64,000 bases of DNA from Novipirellula herctigrandis (lineage in GTDB: Bacteria > Planctomycetota > Planctomycetia > Pirellulales > Pirellulaceae). A program made the position numbers and the translations under genes. Positions 42,626-51,290 of the stretch are shown here, in pieces. Position 1 is the stretch's first letter; each line of letters begins with the position of its first letter. The stretch lies in NCBI GenBank assembly GCA_007859835.1, contig SJPJ01000001.1, positions 6,984,504 through 7,048,503 of the forward strand, given 5' to 3'. The notes under the pieces are model-generated. The model saw only the letters and a program-made list of their open reading frames with translations. It ran no database searches and was not told where the DNA came from.

Positions 42626-45346
42626 ATGGCAAAACCACAAACCGAATTTTGGCACCATCAGAGCACCGAGGATGTGGTATCGCGGCTTGAAGCTGACATC
42701 GACCGTGGACTCGGGTTGCTAGAGATTGATCGGCGTCTCGATCGGCATGGTCCGAACTCGCTGACGCAGCGAGTCGGTGAGACTCCGCTTCAAATCTTGT
42801 TCCGTCAATTTCAACAACCGTTGGTTTATATCCTATTGGCTGCGGTTGCCCTTACTTTGGTGCTTCGCGAGTGGGCAGACGCTGCTGTCATTTTTGCCGT
42901 CGTCATTGTCAATGCGACGATTGGGTTTATGCAGGAAGCAAAAGCCTTAAAGGCGATCGACGCACTTAGTAAGATCATGAACAACGAGGCAACCGTTGTG
43001 CGTGGTGGTCAGCCATCTCAGGTCGCGGCGGCGGAATTGGTGCCGGGAGATTTGGTACTGCTGCAGTCGGGCGATCGAGTTCCTGCTGATTTACGTTTAG
43101 TTCGCGTAAAAGATCTGCAAATCGATGAGTCTGCGTTGACGGGCGAGTCGGTTCCGGTTGAAAAACATACGGATATTTTGGCGGCAAGCACGGTATTGGC
43201 TGACAGAACCAATATGGTTTTTTCGACAACGTTGGTAACGTACGGAACGGCGGCTGGCCTAGTCGTGGCGACGGGGGATCGAACCGAGATCGGCCAGATT
43301 AACGAATTGATCGCGTCCGCCGATGTCTTAGAGACCCCACTTGTTCGTCGGATCAACGAGCTTAGCCATTCGCTGTTGAAAGTGATTCTCGTGCTGGCAT
43401 CATTGGTTGCGATTGCAATCATGATACGTGGTGAGTCCGCTGTTGAAGTATTGCTGGCCGCAGTCGCGCTTTCCGTGGGCGCAATCCCTGAAGGACTTCC
43501 GGCGGTAGTGACCGCAACTTTGGCTCTTGGTGTGTCGCGACTCGCGCAGCGACATGCGATAGTGAGAAAGCTTCCTGCGGTCGAAACACTCGGCAGTACT
43601 ACCGTGATTTGTTCCGACAAGACCGGTACGCTGACTCAAAATCAAATGACAGTCTGCTCGATTTATACCGGCGGACAGCAATACGGCGTCACGGGAACTG
43701 GCTATGATCCCGATGGCCACATGACTAGCACGCTGCGGGACGGTGACGAAGCTACCAAAGTACCTGTTGTCGTAGGCGAACCATTGTCGGAAATTCTGCT
43801 TGGTGGGCTGCTTTGTAACGACGCTCGAGTGACCCAGGATGACGACGACAATTGGCGGGTCGAGGGTGACCCGACCGAGGCTGCTTTACTGGTTTCGGCG
43901 GCAAAGGGAGGTTTTGTCCGCGATCATGAACAAACACTTCGGCCTCGGCTGGATGTCGTTCCTTTTGAGTCGCAGCACCAATACATGGCGACGCTGCATC
44001 GATCTGGTGGCGAAACTACGGTGTACATGAAAGGTTCGGTTGAACAATTACTGCCGCGTTGCGTTAGTCTTTTCGGTGGGGGTGATCTTGACGTTGATGA
44101 GACCACGGTAATGGTACAGACGATGGCAAAACAAGGCCTTCGTGTTCTTGCATTGGCTACGAAGCCGATGCCATCGCATCAGGAAACACTCTCTCACGAT
44201 GACGTCCAAGACGGATTACAGTTGCTAGGTTTGCAGGGCATGATTGACCCGCCCCGCCCCGAAGCAATCACGGCGGTTAAGGCGTGTCAGCAAGCTGGCA
44301 TCAAAGTAAAGATGATCACGGGGGATCACGTTGGAACCGCCACAGCGATTGCGTCGCAATTGGGCCTTGAAGGCCAACGAGACGAGCATACACAGTCGCT
44401 GGTTGGGTTCACCGGTTTGGAACTGGAACAGATGACCGACCGTCAATTGATCGAGTCTGCCGAAAACGCTGCGGTATTCGCACGCGTGTCACCAAGTCAG
44501 AAACTGCGTCTTGTTGAGGCACTGCAATCTCGCGATCATGTTGTGGCGATGACCGGTGACGGTGTGAACGATGCACCTGCCCTGCGACAAGCCAATATTG
44601 GCGTTGCGATGGGAATCACTGGTACAGAAGTGACCAAAGAAGCAGCCGATATGATTTTGACCGACGATAATTTTGCGTCGATTGAAGCGGCCGTGGAAGA
44701 GGGGCGTGGGATCTATGACAATCTGATTAAGTTTATCGCTTGGACATTACCAACGAATTTGGGTGAGGCCGGAATCATTCTCGTTGCAGCGTTTTTGGGA
44801 CTTCAGCTTCCCATTACTCCGCTGCAAATCCTCTGGATAAACATGGCGACTGCCGTACTGCTTGGCGCGACGCTCGCCTTTGAGCCGAAGGAACCCAACC
44901 TGATGTCTCGCCCGCCGCGGGCACAAAACGATCCGATACTCTCTCGAACAATGATTTGGCGTACGTTATGGGTTGGTGGGATTTTGGTCGTTGCCACCTA
45001 CATGGTCTTCGCTTTCAAGAAGTCCCTTGGCGTCGATGTGGATTCCGCGCGCACCGCTGCTGTTAACGTCATCGTGCTGGGACAGGTGTTCTACTTGTTG
45101 AGCTGTCGATCGCTTCGGCATTCAATGTTTCGGGTTGGAGTATTTAGTAATCGATGGCTGTGGCTTGGGGTCGTAGGGATGATCGCACTACAACTGTTAT
45201 TTACCTATTCCCCCTTGATGAATCGCCTTTTCGAATCGGCGCCGACCACGTGGCGACCGTGGGCTCTAGCCATCGGTTCCGGCCTGTTACTCTATATGCT
45301 TGTCGAGCTAGACAAGTGGCGGTTCGGGCAAAGCCGCGTGGATTAG
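42626..45346 (+). CDS. P-type cation-transporting ATPase (type II, CtpF-like)
   Basis: Inner-membrane P-type ATPase of 906 residues. ATG 42626 is chosen because CAGGGAG lies about 8 bases upstream and the N-terminus then reads FWHHQSTEDVVSRLEAD, the normal actuator start. Motifs: actuator TGES in ALTGESVPVEK, M4 AIPEGLPAVVTAT, phosphorylation site CSDKTGTLTQNQ with D331, MITGDHVGTA, and the hinge AMTGDGVNDAPALRQA. In M6 the segment WINMATAVLLGATLAFEPKE replaces the SERCA pattern N-L-V-T-D; the Ca-binding Asp is Ala. This matches, from memory, the mycobacterial CtpF group more than true SERCA pumps, so the ion cannot be assumed to be calcium. Context with a USP and a CBS protein resembles stress/dormancy gene sets. 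Confidence 0.9.
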   Translation: MAKPQTEFWHHQSTEDVVSRLEADIDRGLGLLEIDRRLDRHGPNSLTQRVGETPLQILFRQFQQPLVYILLAAVALTLVLREWADAAVIFAVVIVNATIGFMQEAKALKAIDALSKIMNNEATVVRGGQPSQVAAAELVPGDLVLLQSGDRVPADLRLVRVKDLQIDESALTGESVPVEKHTDILAASTVLADRTNMVFSTTLVTYGTAAGLVVATGDRTEIGQINELIASADVLETPLVRRINELSHSLLKVILVLASLVAIAIMIRGESAVEVLLAAVALSVGAIPEGLPAVVTATLALGVSRLAQRHAIVRKLPAVETLGSTTVICSDKTGTLTQNQMTVCSIYTGGQQYGVTGTGYDPDGHMTSTLRDGDEATKVPVVVGEPLSEILLGGLLCNDARVTQDDDDNWRVEGDPTEAALLVSAAKGGFVRDHEQTLRPRLDVVPFESQHQYMATLHRSGGETTVYMKGSVEQLLPRCVSLFGGGDLDVDETTVMVQTMAKQGLRVLALATKPMPSHQETLSHDDVQDGLQLLGLQGMIDPPRPEAITAVKACQQAGIKVKMITGDHVGTATAIASQLGLEGQRDEHTQSLVGFTGLELEQMTDRQLIESAENAAVFARVSPSQKLRLVEALQSRDHVVAMTGDGVNDAPALRQANIGVAMGITGTEVTKEAADMILTDDNFASIEAAVEEGRGIYDNLIKFIAWTLPTNLGEAGIILVAAFLGLQLPITPLQILWINMATAVLLGATLAFEPKEPNLMSRPPRAQNDPILSRTMIWRTLWVGGILVVATYMVFAFKKSLGVDVDSARTAAVNVIVLGQVFYLLSCRSLRHSMFRVGVFSNRWLWLGVVGMIALQLLFTYSPLMNRLFESAPTTWRPWALAIGSGLLLYMLVELDKWRFGQSRVD

Positions 45347-45452
45347 AGCAGGCTCTGTAAAAGAACCTGAGTTATTCAAGAGCGACCATCTCGCCTATCG
45401 TATTCGCGGGTCTAGGATCAATCATAAACATTCAAGCACCAAAGAGGTCGCG

Positions 45453-46280
45453 ATGCAAACGTCGCCAACCACCGTTCAGAGTCTCCGTCGAGTTTTCTAC
45501 GACAGTTTTGTTGCCAGAGATCTTGCCGAGCCGCTCGCATCCTTTGATGTAACCGCGGACGTTGAAGAAGTTCGCCGATTCATGGTCAGTCGCCCGCTGA
45601 CGGTGATTGGCATCCGACGAGAGGGGGTCGTTGCTGGATTCATCGAACAGGACAACGTAACCGATTATCCGCTGGCCGAGCAAATGGTGGCTTTGTCATC
45701 GGCCGCCATCGTGACAACAACGACGCCGTTTCAAGATGTCGTGCGAAGCCTGAACGAAACGAGGTTTGTATTGGTGTCGACTTTAGGGCAACCTGTTGGC
45801 GTGATCGTCCGATCCGACCTCGAGAAACCGCCAATGCGGATGTGGTTGTTCGGTATGGTGACGTTGTTCGAAATGATTCTAACGCGAATCATTGACGGCT
45901 CTCTGGCAAACAACGTTTGGTGCGAATCGCTTTCAGATCAACGAATTGCAAAGGCGCAGCAATTACAGGCTGAACGCACGCGTCGAAAGCAGGCAGTCGA
46001 TCTAATTGATTGTTTACAGCTATCGGACAAAGGCCAAATTTTTGCGAGGACACAGGAACTTAGATTGCGCCACTGGAATCGTTCGCGAAATCAAATCGAA
46101 AAGTCGATTAAGGGAATAGAAAGCCTTCGAAATAATCTCGCCCATTCGCAATCTTTCACTGTTGAAAATTGGGACGTGATCGTTCAGTTGACAGAGACAT
46201 TGGATCGTCTCCTTGAAGTCCCTGCCGAATTCGTTGCCCAGGATAGCTTGAAGCCATATACAGACGGAGACAGCGTTTGA
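45453..46280 (+). CDS. CBS-pair protein with C-terminal HEPN-like domain
   Basis: Cytoplasmic protein of 275 residues. The N-terminal half (about 20-130) has the CBS-pair pattern: LASFDVTADVEEVRRFMV with LTVIGIRREGVVAGFIEQDN for the first, and ATTTTPFQDVVRSLNETRFV then GQPVGVIVRSDLEKP for the second. CBS pairs usually sense adenosyl ligands. The C-terminal half is helical. It contains the segment GIESLRNNLAHSQ, where R226-x4-H231 fits the R-x(4-6)-H motif of HEPN RNases and nucleotidyl-binding proteins. A CBS-HEPN combination would couple energy-charge sensing to an RNA-cleaving or protein-binding helix bundle. The assignment of HEPN rests on this motif and helical context only. It follows the P-type ATPase by about 106 bases. 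Confidence 0.7.
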   Translation: MQTSPTTVQSLRRVFYDSFVARDLAEPLASFDVTADVEEVRRFMVSRPLTVIGIRREGVVAGFIEQDNVTDYPLAEQMVALSSAAIVTTTTPFQDVVRSLNETRFVLVSTLGQPVGVIVRSDLEKPPMRMWLFGMVTLFEMILTRIIDGSLANNVWCESLSDQRIAKAQQLQAERTRRKQAVDLIDCLQLSDKGQIFARTQELRLRHWNRSRNQIEKSIKGIESLRNNLAHSQSFTVENWDVIVQLTETLDRLLEVPAEFVAQDSLKPYTDGDSV

Positions 46281-46647
46281 ACCGATTCGCGTAATCACCG
46301 ATGTTATGAAGTGGACTCCAATGTTCAAACCACGGCGGGATTCTTCGATAGAGAGCAGTGTTCGCTTCGAGCCTTTGGGATGGTCGATTTCCCCAAGGCG
46401 AGTGACGGTCTAAGGACTGGTGCCGACGCTTGCGTTCGGAAAAGCCCAGGTAGTCACTGAGCCCTTGATGACAATCCGTTCCTATGGCGTTTGCCTTGAT
46501 ATCGACTTCGTCATGTTTTACAGTTCACCACAGTCGTTCAATCATCGACGTTATCGATTGCGCGTCCTTTGCCGTCCATGCTTACTGCAAGCGATTGCAA
46601 TGCGAGCGATTCGGCGGAATCATTGATCTCATTGCGGACCGTCGGCC
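46281..46647. other. Intergenic region between CBS-HEPN and DUF1559 genes
   Basis: About 370 bases; the flanking genes converge. No gene, hairpin or repeat was recognised. Confidence 0.5.
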
Positions 46648-47682
46648 TTACTCCTCGACGACCTCGCCACCGGTCTTAGTCGATAGCCGAATTAACACCA
46701 ATCCGTCAATGTTTTCCGAGATGAAATGGACCGAGCCGTCGCAGCGAAGCGTCATCGCGCCGCTCGGGTGGAACGAGTAAATTTCGCCGTCGTTGGTCGC
46801 ATTGACCGCAGCGGTCCCGTGCAAGTCAACGTCGAATGGCGGGGCCTTATCGGTCTTGTTGGTACGACCTGAAACCGAATCAGCGAAATCCAAACTGAGG
46901 CTGTCTTGGATGTCGGCCCATCCCCAACCCTCTTTGACATAAGATGTTCCGGTCCAGAGTTCGCCGGGATCGGGATTGCTCCCCAGTCGCCGGTTGATCC
47001 ACAATTCGGGACGGCCGGCGTCTTCGACTAACATAATCGTCGTGGACAATCCGTCGGAAATTTCGCTCGTCGGAATCCAACGGCCCACCACGCCGGGGGC
47101 TTTGTGATCGGGCGGGAATAACGCTCCGCGAAGTTCGCGGCTATTGCCGCCGGGCAGGTCCGATCCCTGCGCGATCCAACAACTCCGACGAACGTTGTTG
47201 ATCGCCGAGTAATCGCTGCCGCCGAATTGAGCTGATTCGTAATTGATGCCACGATCTTCCATGATCAGCGGCGGCGGCATCGTGCGTCCCGACGCCGTCG
47301 AGGGGCACAAGAAAACGGGGATCGACGTGGCGGTGGCGACTTGGTTTTTTTTGTTGGACCACTTCAGATCGGTCTGGTAAACCTCGAACAGGCCGGGTTG
47401 TTCGATTAGCGGCAGCAACAAGGTTTGCCAGCCGGCTTCGAAATCTGGCTCGGAGATATTGATGCGGCTCGGCGGAAAACCGCCCTCAACACTGACGTGA
47501 TTGTGCATCGCCAAACCGATCTGTTTGAGGTTGTTGGTACAAGTCGTACGCCGTGCCGCCTCGCGAACCGCCTGTACCGCCGGTAACAACAAGGCGACCA
47601 GGATGCCGATGATCACGATCACCACTAACAACTCAATTAGAGTGAAGCCGGGCAGCCGATGGCGCCAACGATGTCCGATCAT
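46648..47682 (-). CDS. DUF1559 prepilin-like protein
   Basis: DUF1559 protein of 344 residues, a family greatly expanded in planctomycetes. The N-terminus [20 protein letters not shown] is a type IV prepilin / type II secretion pseudopilin signal: cleavage after G, then F+1 and E+5, with a long hydrophobic helix. [20 protein letters not shown] and IGLAMHNH follow, both hallmarks of the family. The C-terminal block [20 protein letters not shown] is the typical H-x-x-G plus DGSV ending. The product is probably a periplasmic or surface fibre subunit. Neighbour VTC-like fragment lies 18 bases upstream on the same strand. Confidence 0.92.
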   Translation of the reverse strand: MIGHRWRHRLPGFTLIELLVVIVIIGILVALLLPAVQAVREAARRTTCTNNLKQIGLAMHNHVSVEGGFPPSRINISEPDFEAGWQTLLLPLIEQPGLFEVYQTDLKWSNKKNQVATATSIPVFLCPSTASGRTMPPPLIMEDRGINYESAQFGGSDYSAINNVRRSCWIAQGSDLPGGNSRELRGALFPPDHKAPGVVGRWIPTSEISDGLSTTIMLVEDAGRPELWINRRLGSNPDPGELWTGTSYVKEGWGWADIQDSLSLDFADSVSGRTNKTDKAPPFDVDLHGTAAVNATNDGEIYSFHPSGAMTLRCDGSVHFISENIDGLVLIRLSTKTGGEVVEE

Positions 47683-47700
47683 AGGTAAGCAAGACCTGGG

Positions 47701-48207
47701 TTAGAGTGTTCGAGTAGCGACCGCTTCGACAACGGGCAGTGCACTGAGTGCTGCGACGAGTTCGGCTGGTCGGGATGGCGGGCTGGGTTCGATTCGATAA
47801 ACCATCTGCATCGCCGCGCTGCCGCGACGAATCGTTTCGGCCGAAGTAAGATGGCTGCCGCCTGAATCACTGTCGGCCAACCACGCTCGCAAGCAGCATT
47901 CGGAGACCGCCGTCCGCCTGTTTCGCACGACCATTTTCTGCTTCCGTTTCGGCTCGGACCCCAACGTCGGTTCGTCGCCATAACGGTGGATGCGATGCTT
48001 AGAACGTCCTACCATGCCGCTACGGTAATACAAATCTCGCTCGGGAGTGTCAAAATACAGCGAATGGATTCCGTCGCAATCGCCGCCGTCGAGATGTCCG
48101 ATGTTGTCCGCTGACATCTGCTCTCGCGTCAAAGTTCGCACCTCGGCGACCAAACTAGCGTGCAGCCGATACTTCATCTCAATCCGTTTCGTATTCGCAC
48201 AGGGCAT
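47701..48207 (-). pseudogene. VTC-domain (polyphosphate polymerase-like) fragment
   Basis: The 168-residue reading frame resembles the N-terminal half of a VTC domain: RIEMKYRLHASLVAEVRTLT matches the usual Y/F-x-x-E-x-K-Y start, IHSLYFDTPERDLYY matches V-x-S-L-Y-F-D-x-x-x-x-x-x-Y, and KHRIHRYGDEPTLGSEPKRK matches K-x-R-I-R-x-Y-x followed by the E-x-K-x-K basic block. RRTAVSECCLRAWL continues it. The C-terminal third has no VTC character, and the later catalytic basic/acidic strands are missing. Full VTC domains are about 230 residues or more. I read this as a truncated or decayed copy; it could also be a short functional variant. Confidence 0.6.
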
Positions 48208-49112
48208 CGCTACTCAGGGCATCTTCTTGACGTGTTGCGACCAACACGATGATCGAGTTCGCAGACCGACACCGGGCCTTCATGAATACTTAATATACTA
48301 ATCGGTCGGCGAACCACAATGGCGTCGCTGGAGTGGATTCTCGGAGAAATCACATCGATCCAAAAAGCGGCCACCCTCAATAATTCATCCTTGGAAACGG
48401 AATCATTGGCATCGAAGAAAAGGGTTTGCGAAAAAAACTTTCGAACGGATGGCTGTGGAACCAAATTGCAATGTTCGGCTTTCGAAGACAGATTCCGAAT
48501 GTTTTGCGAGAAACCAAATGGGTCGGGGGGTGCCGAGATGAAACCAGTCTTGGATAGAGAACAAACCTCTCTTACGAAGAACGAGTAGCCATCGACTTCG
48601 ACCTCCGGCGAAAGTGCGAGTCCGGTAAAAAAGGTCGTGCCGAGCGTCCGTATCGGGGGAAACGAAGGCCAGCTATTGAGCTCTGAAATCCTCGCTTTCG
48701 TGTGCCGACCTTGTCCTGACATGGGGAAGGCAAGAACAACCTGGACACGGCGGAGTCTATCCACTTGAGCATGCGTGGAAATGAGCATGCGTGGAAATTC
48801 CAAGACGCGCTTCCCCGCGAGGTCCGATCAGTGAGGTCTGATCGGTCCGCAGTTCGATGCCCACCATTGGGGCGGATTTTTCAGCGGACAGGCAACCACT
48901 CGGTGGGCACGCCTGCCATGAACGTTGATCGGAATTCAGTTGGGATTCCAAGCATGCACTTGTTGCCAAACTTTTTCTTTCGAAGCGCGTCCGCCAAAAG
49001 TACTCGGCTAATGCACTACAATGTGCAGGAGAATCGAAAGCAACAAGCTTACGTCGCCGTTCGTTTTCCAGAGCAAGTTGTGCATTTTTTTGGAGGAGTC
49101 ATTCACAATACC
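48208..49112. other. Long non-coding stretch upstream of the GH29 gene
   Basis: About 900 bases. Open frames on both strands lack recognisable domains, start sites or a gene-like composition. The only clear structure is a perfect 16-bp tandem duplication (TGAGCATGCGTGGAAA) at 48766-48797. GGAGGAG at 49095-49101 may be the ribosome site of the GH29 gene, although spacing to the ATG at 49113 is longer than usual. Confidence 0.45.
48766..48797. repeat. Perfect 16-bp tandem duplication
   Basis: TGAGCATGCGTGGAAA occurs twice head to tail without mismatch. It is non-coding as far as can be seen. Confidence 0.9.
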
Positions 49113-50588
49113 ATGTGGTACCTAAATCAATTAGCAGGTGAATTCTTGTTATCGAGGGTCGATTTTGTCTCTGAACGCAAGCTCGCAGGTTGCGGGCGCG
49201 TCGCACTTAGCATTTTCTTGATGCTTTGCTTTTCAGTTGGACGCAATGGGGCGACGGAGCCAACCGTCACCGATCCCGCGTTGGTCGACATGGGCCGGCG
49301 TACCGAGGAGCTTCAACAACTACGCTTTGGCATGTTCATCTGCTGGTCGTTCAGCACGTTTTCCGGCATGGAGTGGACACGCGATATCGAGAGTGTTGAT
49401 TTCTTTCAAGCAAGCGGATGCGATACGGACCAGTGGTGCCGCACGGCCAAGGAGTCCGGTATGGGCTATATTCTGTTCTTGACAAAACATCACGACGGAT
49501 TCTGTCTTTGGGACACCCAGACCACGGATCGCAAGGTGACCGAGAGCCCCTTGGGTATCGACGTGCTGGCTCAACTGCGCGAGTCCTGTGACAAGTACGG
49601 AATCAAGCTGGCCTTGTACTTCTCAGAAGGCGAGTGGCGCTGGCCGGGGCCGCGGCAACAGAATGGCGGCGGGCTGAAACCTGAAATGAAGAAGAGTCAA
49701 CTGAAAGAGCTGCTGACACAATACGGCCCGATCCAGTACATTTGGTTCGATCACGCCATTGGGACCGGCGGGCTGCCCCACGACGAGACGACCGCTTGGT
49801 GCAAGCAATTGCAACCTGAATGCTTCATTGGGTTCAATCATGGCGACCAAGCCAGTGCAGACATTCGTCTTGGCGAAAGAGGGCGTCCTGGGCCGTTGGA
49901 CGATCAAACCGCTGCCGGCCCGCACATGCGAGATGCCCCAGGCTCAAAGTATCGTTTAGCCGAGTTCACTTACCCGATCCAACCAAGTCGTCCCAAGGGC
50001 GCCAAGTGGTTCTATTCGCATCCAGACAATGACGATGTTTGCTTGTCGGCAGAGAAAATCTATGCGGATTATCTGGGGGCCGAGAAGTATGGCAACATCT
50101 ATTCGCTCGACATCGGCCCGATGCCCGACGGTCAACTTCGGCCGATCGACGTAGCAACTCTTTTGAAGGTGGGGCAATATGTTCGCGGCGAGATCAAACC
50201 ACCGCCACTGCCGATCAGTCAGGGCCAATCGTCCAGCGCGTCCAGCGTGTGGCAGTTGAATCAGAACTATGGGCCGCGGGCTGCCTTTGACGGCGACCCG
50301 AGTACTCGTTGGGGCGCGGAAGAGGATTCACGCAGCGGTTGGCTCGCAGTGGATTTGGGACAGCCAATAACGATCGATCATGCGGTGATTGATGAGGGCG
50401 ACTGGGATCGAGTTCGCCGCTTCGAACTGCAATTCCTACAACATGACCAGTGGAAAACCGTGTCTGGCGGCACCACACTGGGGCCAAATAAGGAACTGAA
50501 GTTCGAGCCGGTCCAATCGCAACATTTTCGCTTGAACATTCTTGAAGCCAAGGACGTTCCCACAATCCACGAATTTACGTTGTGGTGA
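49113..50588 (+). CDS. Secreted alpha-L-fucosidase (GH29) with F5/8-type C domain
   Basis: Secreted glycoside hydrolase of about 491 residues. An upstream extension to 48765 is open but has no domain. ATG 49113 is preferred, giving MWYLNQLAGEFLLSRVDFVS and then the hydrophobic segment VALSIFLMLCFSVG. The GH29 barrel starts at RFGMFICWSFSTFSGMEWTR (family: R-F-G-x-F-x-H-W), with YILFLTKHHDGFCLWDT (the KHHDGF hallmark). The nucleophile Asp is probably D213 in YIWFDHAIG. Residues about 380-490 form an F5/8 type C (carbohydrate-binding) domain: NYGPRAAFDGDPSTRWGAEE and GWLAVDLGQPITIDHAVI. It should remove alpha-fucose from algal or other sulfated polysaccharides, in keeping with marine planctomycetes. 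The Trp-Ser in MFICWSF replaces the common HW pair. Confidence 0.88.
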   Translation: MWYLNQLAGEFLLSRVDFVSERKLAGCGRVALSIFLMLCFSVGRNGATEPTVTDPALVDMGRRTEELQQLRFGMFICWSFSTFSGMEWTRDIESVDFFQASGCDTDQWCRTAKESGMGYILFLTKHHDGFCLWDTQTTDRKVTESPLGIDVLAQLRESCDKYGIKLALYFSEGEWRWPGPRQQNGGGLKPEMKKSQLKELLTQYGPIQYIWFDHAIGTGGLPHDETTAWCKQLQPECFIGFNHGDQASADIRLGERGRPGPLDDQTAAGPHMRDAPGSKYRLAEFTYPIQPSRPKGAKWFYSHPDNDDVCLSAEKIYADYLGAEKYGNIYSLDIGPMPDGQLRPIDVATLLKVGQYVRGEIKPPPLPISQGQSSSASSVWQLNQNYGPRAAFDGDPSTRWGAEEDSRSGWLAVDLGQPITIDHAVIDEGDWDRVRRFELQFLQHDQWKTVSGGTTLGPNKELKFEPVQSQHFRLNILEAKDVPTIHEFTLW

Positions 50589-51290
50589 CCTGCTCCCCTT
50601 TCCTGTACCAACCTCAGTGAGCGAAACCGGGTTTCATCTGGCTGGGCTAGCCTGACCAGATGAAGCGAACTCTTTGGGAGTCAGATTGCCCAAAACGCTG
50701 TGGGCTCGATGTTCGTTGTAGTCGACTCGCTGAGATTCAATCACTGCCCGTGTTTGCGGTAGATTCCCGGTCAGCTTGCATGCCAGGCACTCATCGCGAA
50801 AACGGCTGTGGAGCTTTCGACATAACCGTTTTGCCAGGGGATAGTATTGATTTCATGCTTAAAACACATTTGAAATCGCCCCGCGATCGCCATTCTTGCA
50901 CTGCGATTGCCTTGGCTTTGCATCGCTGGCTCTTTCCGCATCCCCCGAGGACAATCCAAACCATGGATTCCATCGAACAAAGGAACCGCCTTTGCCACAT
51001 TCTCTTCCGCTTTGGCGGACACAAGTTCTCTCGCTCACTGAAAACAACCAATGAGCCCACAGCTACGTCTCACCTTTGACCAGCTCGAAGACAATCTACA
51101 GTGACCGTGAGTTGCCTCTCTGTCTCAAGCGAATCGCAGGAACGAACTGCGTCCGAAAGGCGAACGCAACTAAACGTTCGCACAAAATAACGATGAAATT
51201 TCCTACAAATCGATACGCATTGCATTGAGCCGCTACATTGGTGCTAAACGCACTCACTTCACATGCCAAATAAGGCAGGCAAGGATAATG
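50589..51290. other. Region between GH29 and DUF6288-like genes, mostly IS3 relic
   Basis: About 700 bases. Bases 50650-51010 hold the transposase relic listed separately. The rest (51010-51290) has no gene; AAGGA at 51281 is the ribosome site of the next gene. Confidence 0.5.
50650..51010 (-). pseudogene. IS3-family transposase (OrfB) C-terminal relic, frameshifted
   Basis: The minus strand reads fragments of an IS3-type DDE transposase C-terminus. From upstream to downstream: AKAIAVQEW (matching A-K-A-x-x-x-W), then PWQNGYVES (matching P-W-E-N-G-Y-x-E-S), then HSRFRDECLA (R-D-E-C-L-N), and VIESQRVDYNEHRAHSVLGN followed by LTPKEFA (Y-N-x-x-R-P-H-S-x-L-x-x-x-T-P-x-E-F). The pieces are in different frames. 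A single missing base near 50811-50814 (after GTCGAAAGC on the coding strand) separates NGYVES from HSRFRDECL; restoring a T gives the consensus N-G-Y-V-E-S-F-H-S-R. Further shifts lie upstream, so the element is dead. No inverted-repeat ends were found. Confidence 0.8.

Noticed and set aside
48210-48803. 197-codon minus-strand frame
   Set aside because: No domain, no ribosome site, irregular composition; it spans a tandem repeat and the likely upstream region of the GH29 gene.
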